Origin: Oopsacas minuta
Taxonomy: Eukaryota; Porifera; Hexactinellida; Lyssacinosida; Leucopsacidae
DNA: 38,235 bases
Reading direction: 5' to 3'
Assembly: GCA_024704765.1 (NCBI GenBank)
Contig: JAKMXF010000001.1
Span: forward strand, 95,544 to 133,778
In this document: positions 38,134 through 38,235 of the stretch, piece after piece
Position numbering within the stretch: the stretch's first letter is position 1
How the letters are laid out: every line of letters begins with the position of its first letter
The notes under the pieces: generated by a model
Seen by the model: the letters and a program-made list of their open reading frames with translations, nothing else
Databases searched by the model: none
Told to the model about the DNA's origin: nothing
Made by a program: the position numbers and the translations under genes

Positions 38134-38235
38134 CTGAGAAATATGGATTGGATTTGGTATAGTCGTGTTGTGCGACGAGTTGATCAAATGAATCTAGGTA
38201 ATTTGTGTCCATACAGCAATTGTAAATTATTAAGG

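Overview
This is a eukaryotic, almost certainly animal, nuclear window: AT-rich, with recognisable metazoan orthologues (HPS4, ATG14, copine, SLC29, EIF2AK1-like kinase, POLR2E, PRELID3, GLTP, CFAP90, FOXRED1, MRPL9, a USP2/21-type deubiquitinase). Nearly all host genes are single open frames with intergenic gaps of about 0.2-1.5 kb. That compactness, plus NHL-propeller genes and signs of trans-splicing, makes a glass sponge (Hexactinellida) my best guess. This is inference from gene style, not a database match.

Layout. 1-5.2 kb: CFAP90, an orphan multi-pass membrane protein, a GATC-rich repeat and a broken NHL-propeller pseudogene. 5.2-10.1 kb: a Helitron-like repeat, an unrecognised 291-aa gene, a partial small gene, an eIF2-alpha kinase of HRI type, and a small two-exon gene whose tail lies in a repeat. 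10.1-17 kb (mostly minus strand): a FOXRED1 gene with a frameshift and no C-terminus, an NHL-like gene only 12 bp upstream of it, GLTP, a USP deubiquitinase and POLR2E. 17-28.3 kb: HPS4 (plus strand), then PRELID3, copine, SLC29, MRPL9 and ATG14 (all minus strand). 28.3-38.2 kb: a repeat-rich accessory block.

The most notable object is a complete 6.1-kb DNA transposon at about 30,679-36,772, of the Kyakuja-Dileera-Zisupton (KDZ) type. It has terminal inverted repeats made of 22-bp units and a probable 9-bp target duplication (CCAAAATCG). It carries two convergent spliced genes: a plus-strand Ulp1-like SUMO protease with a C-terminal PHD finger (4 exons, 525 aa, intact) and a minus-strand CxC-cluster DDE transposase (7 exons, 802 codons, one in-frame TAG). 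It sits in one of three copies of a repeat that also carries the tail of a membrane-protein gene. An uninterrupted copy nearby reconstructs the empty site.

A second theme is mRNA processing. The FOXRED1 start codon lies 12 bp after the NHL gene stop, with a strong 3' splice acceptor directly before the ATG, as expected for a trans-spliced operon. Many other genes have an AG acceptor-like site a few bases before their ATG. Exon boundaries, domain calls and family names were read by eye; no alignment or database search was run.
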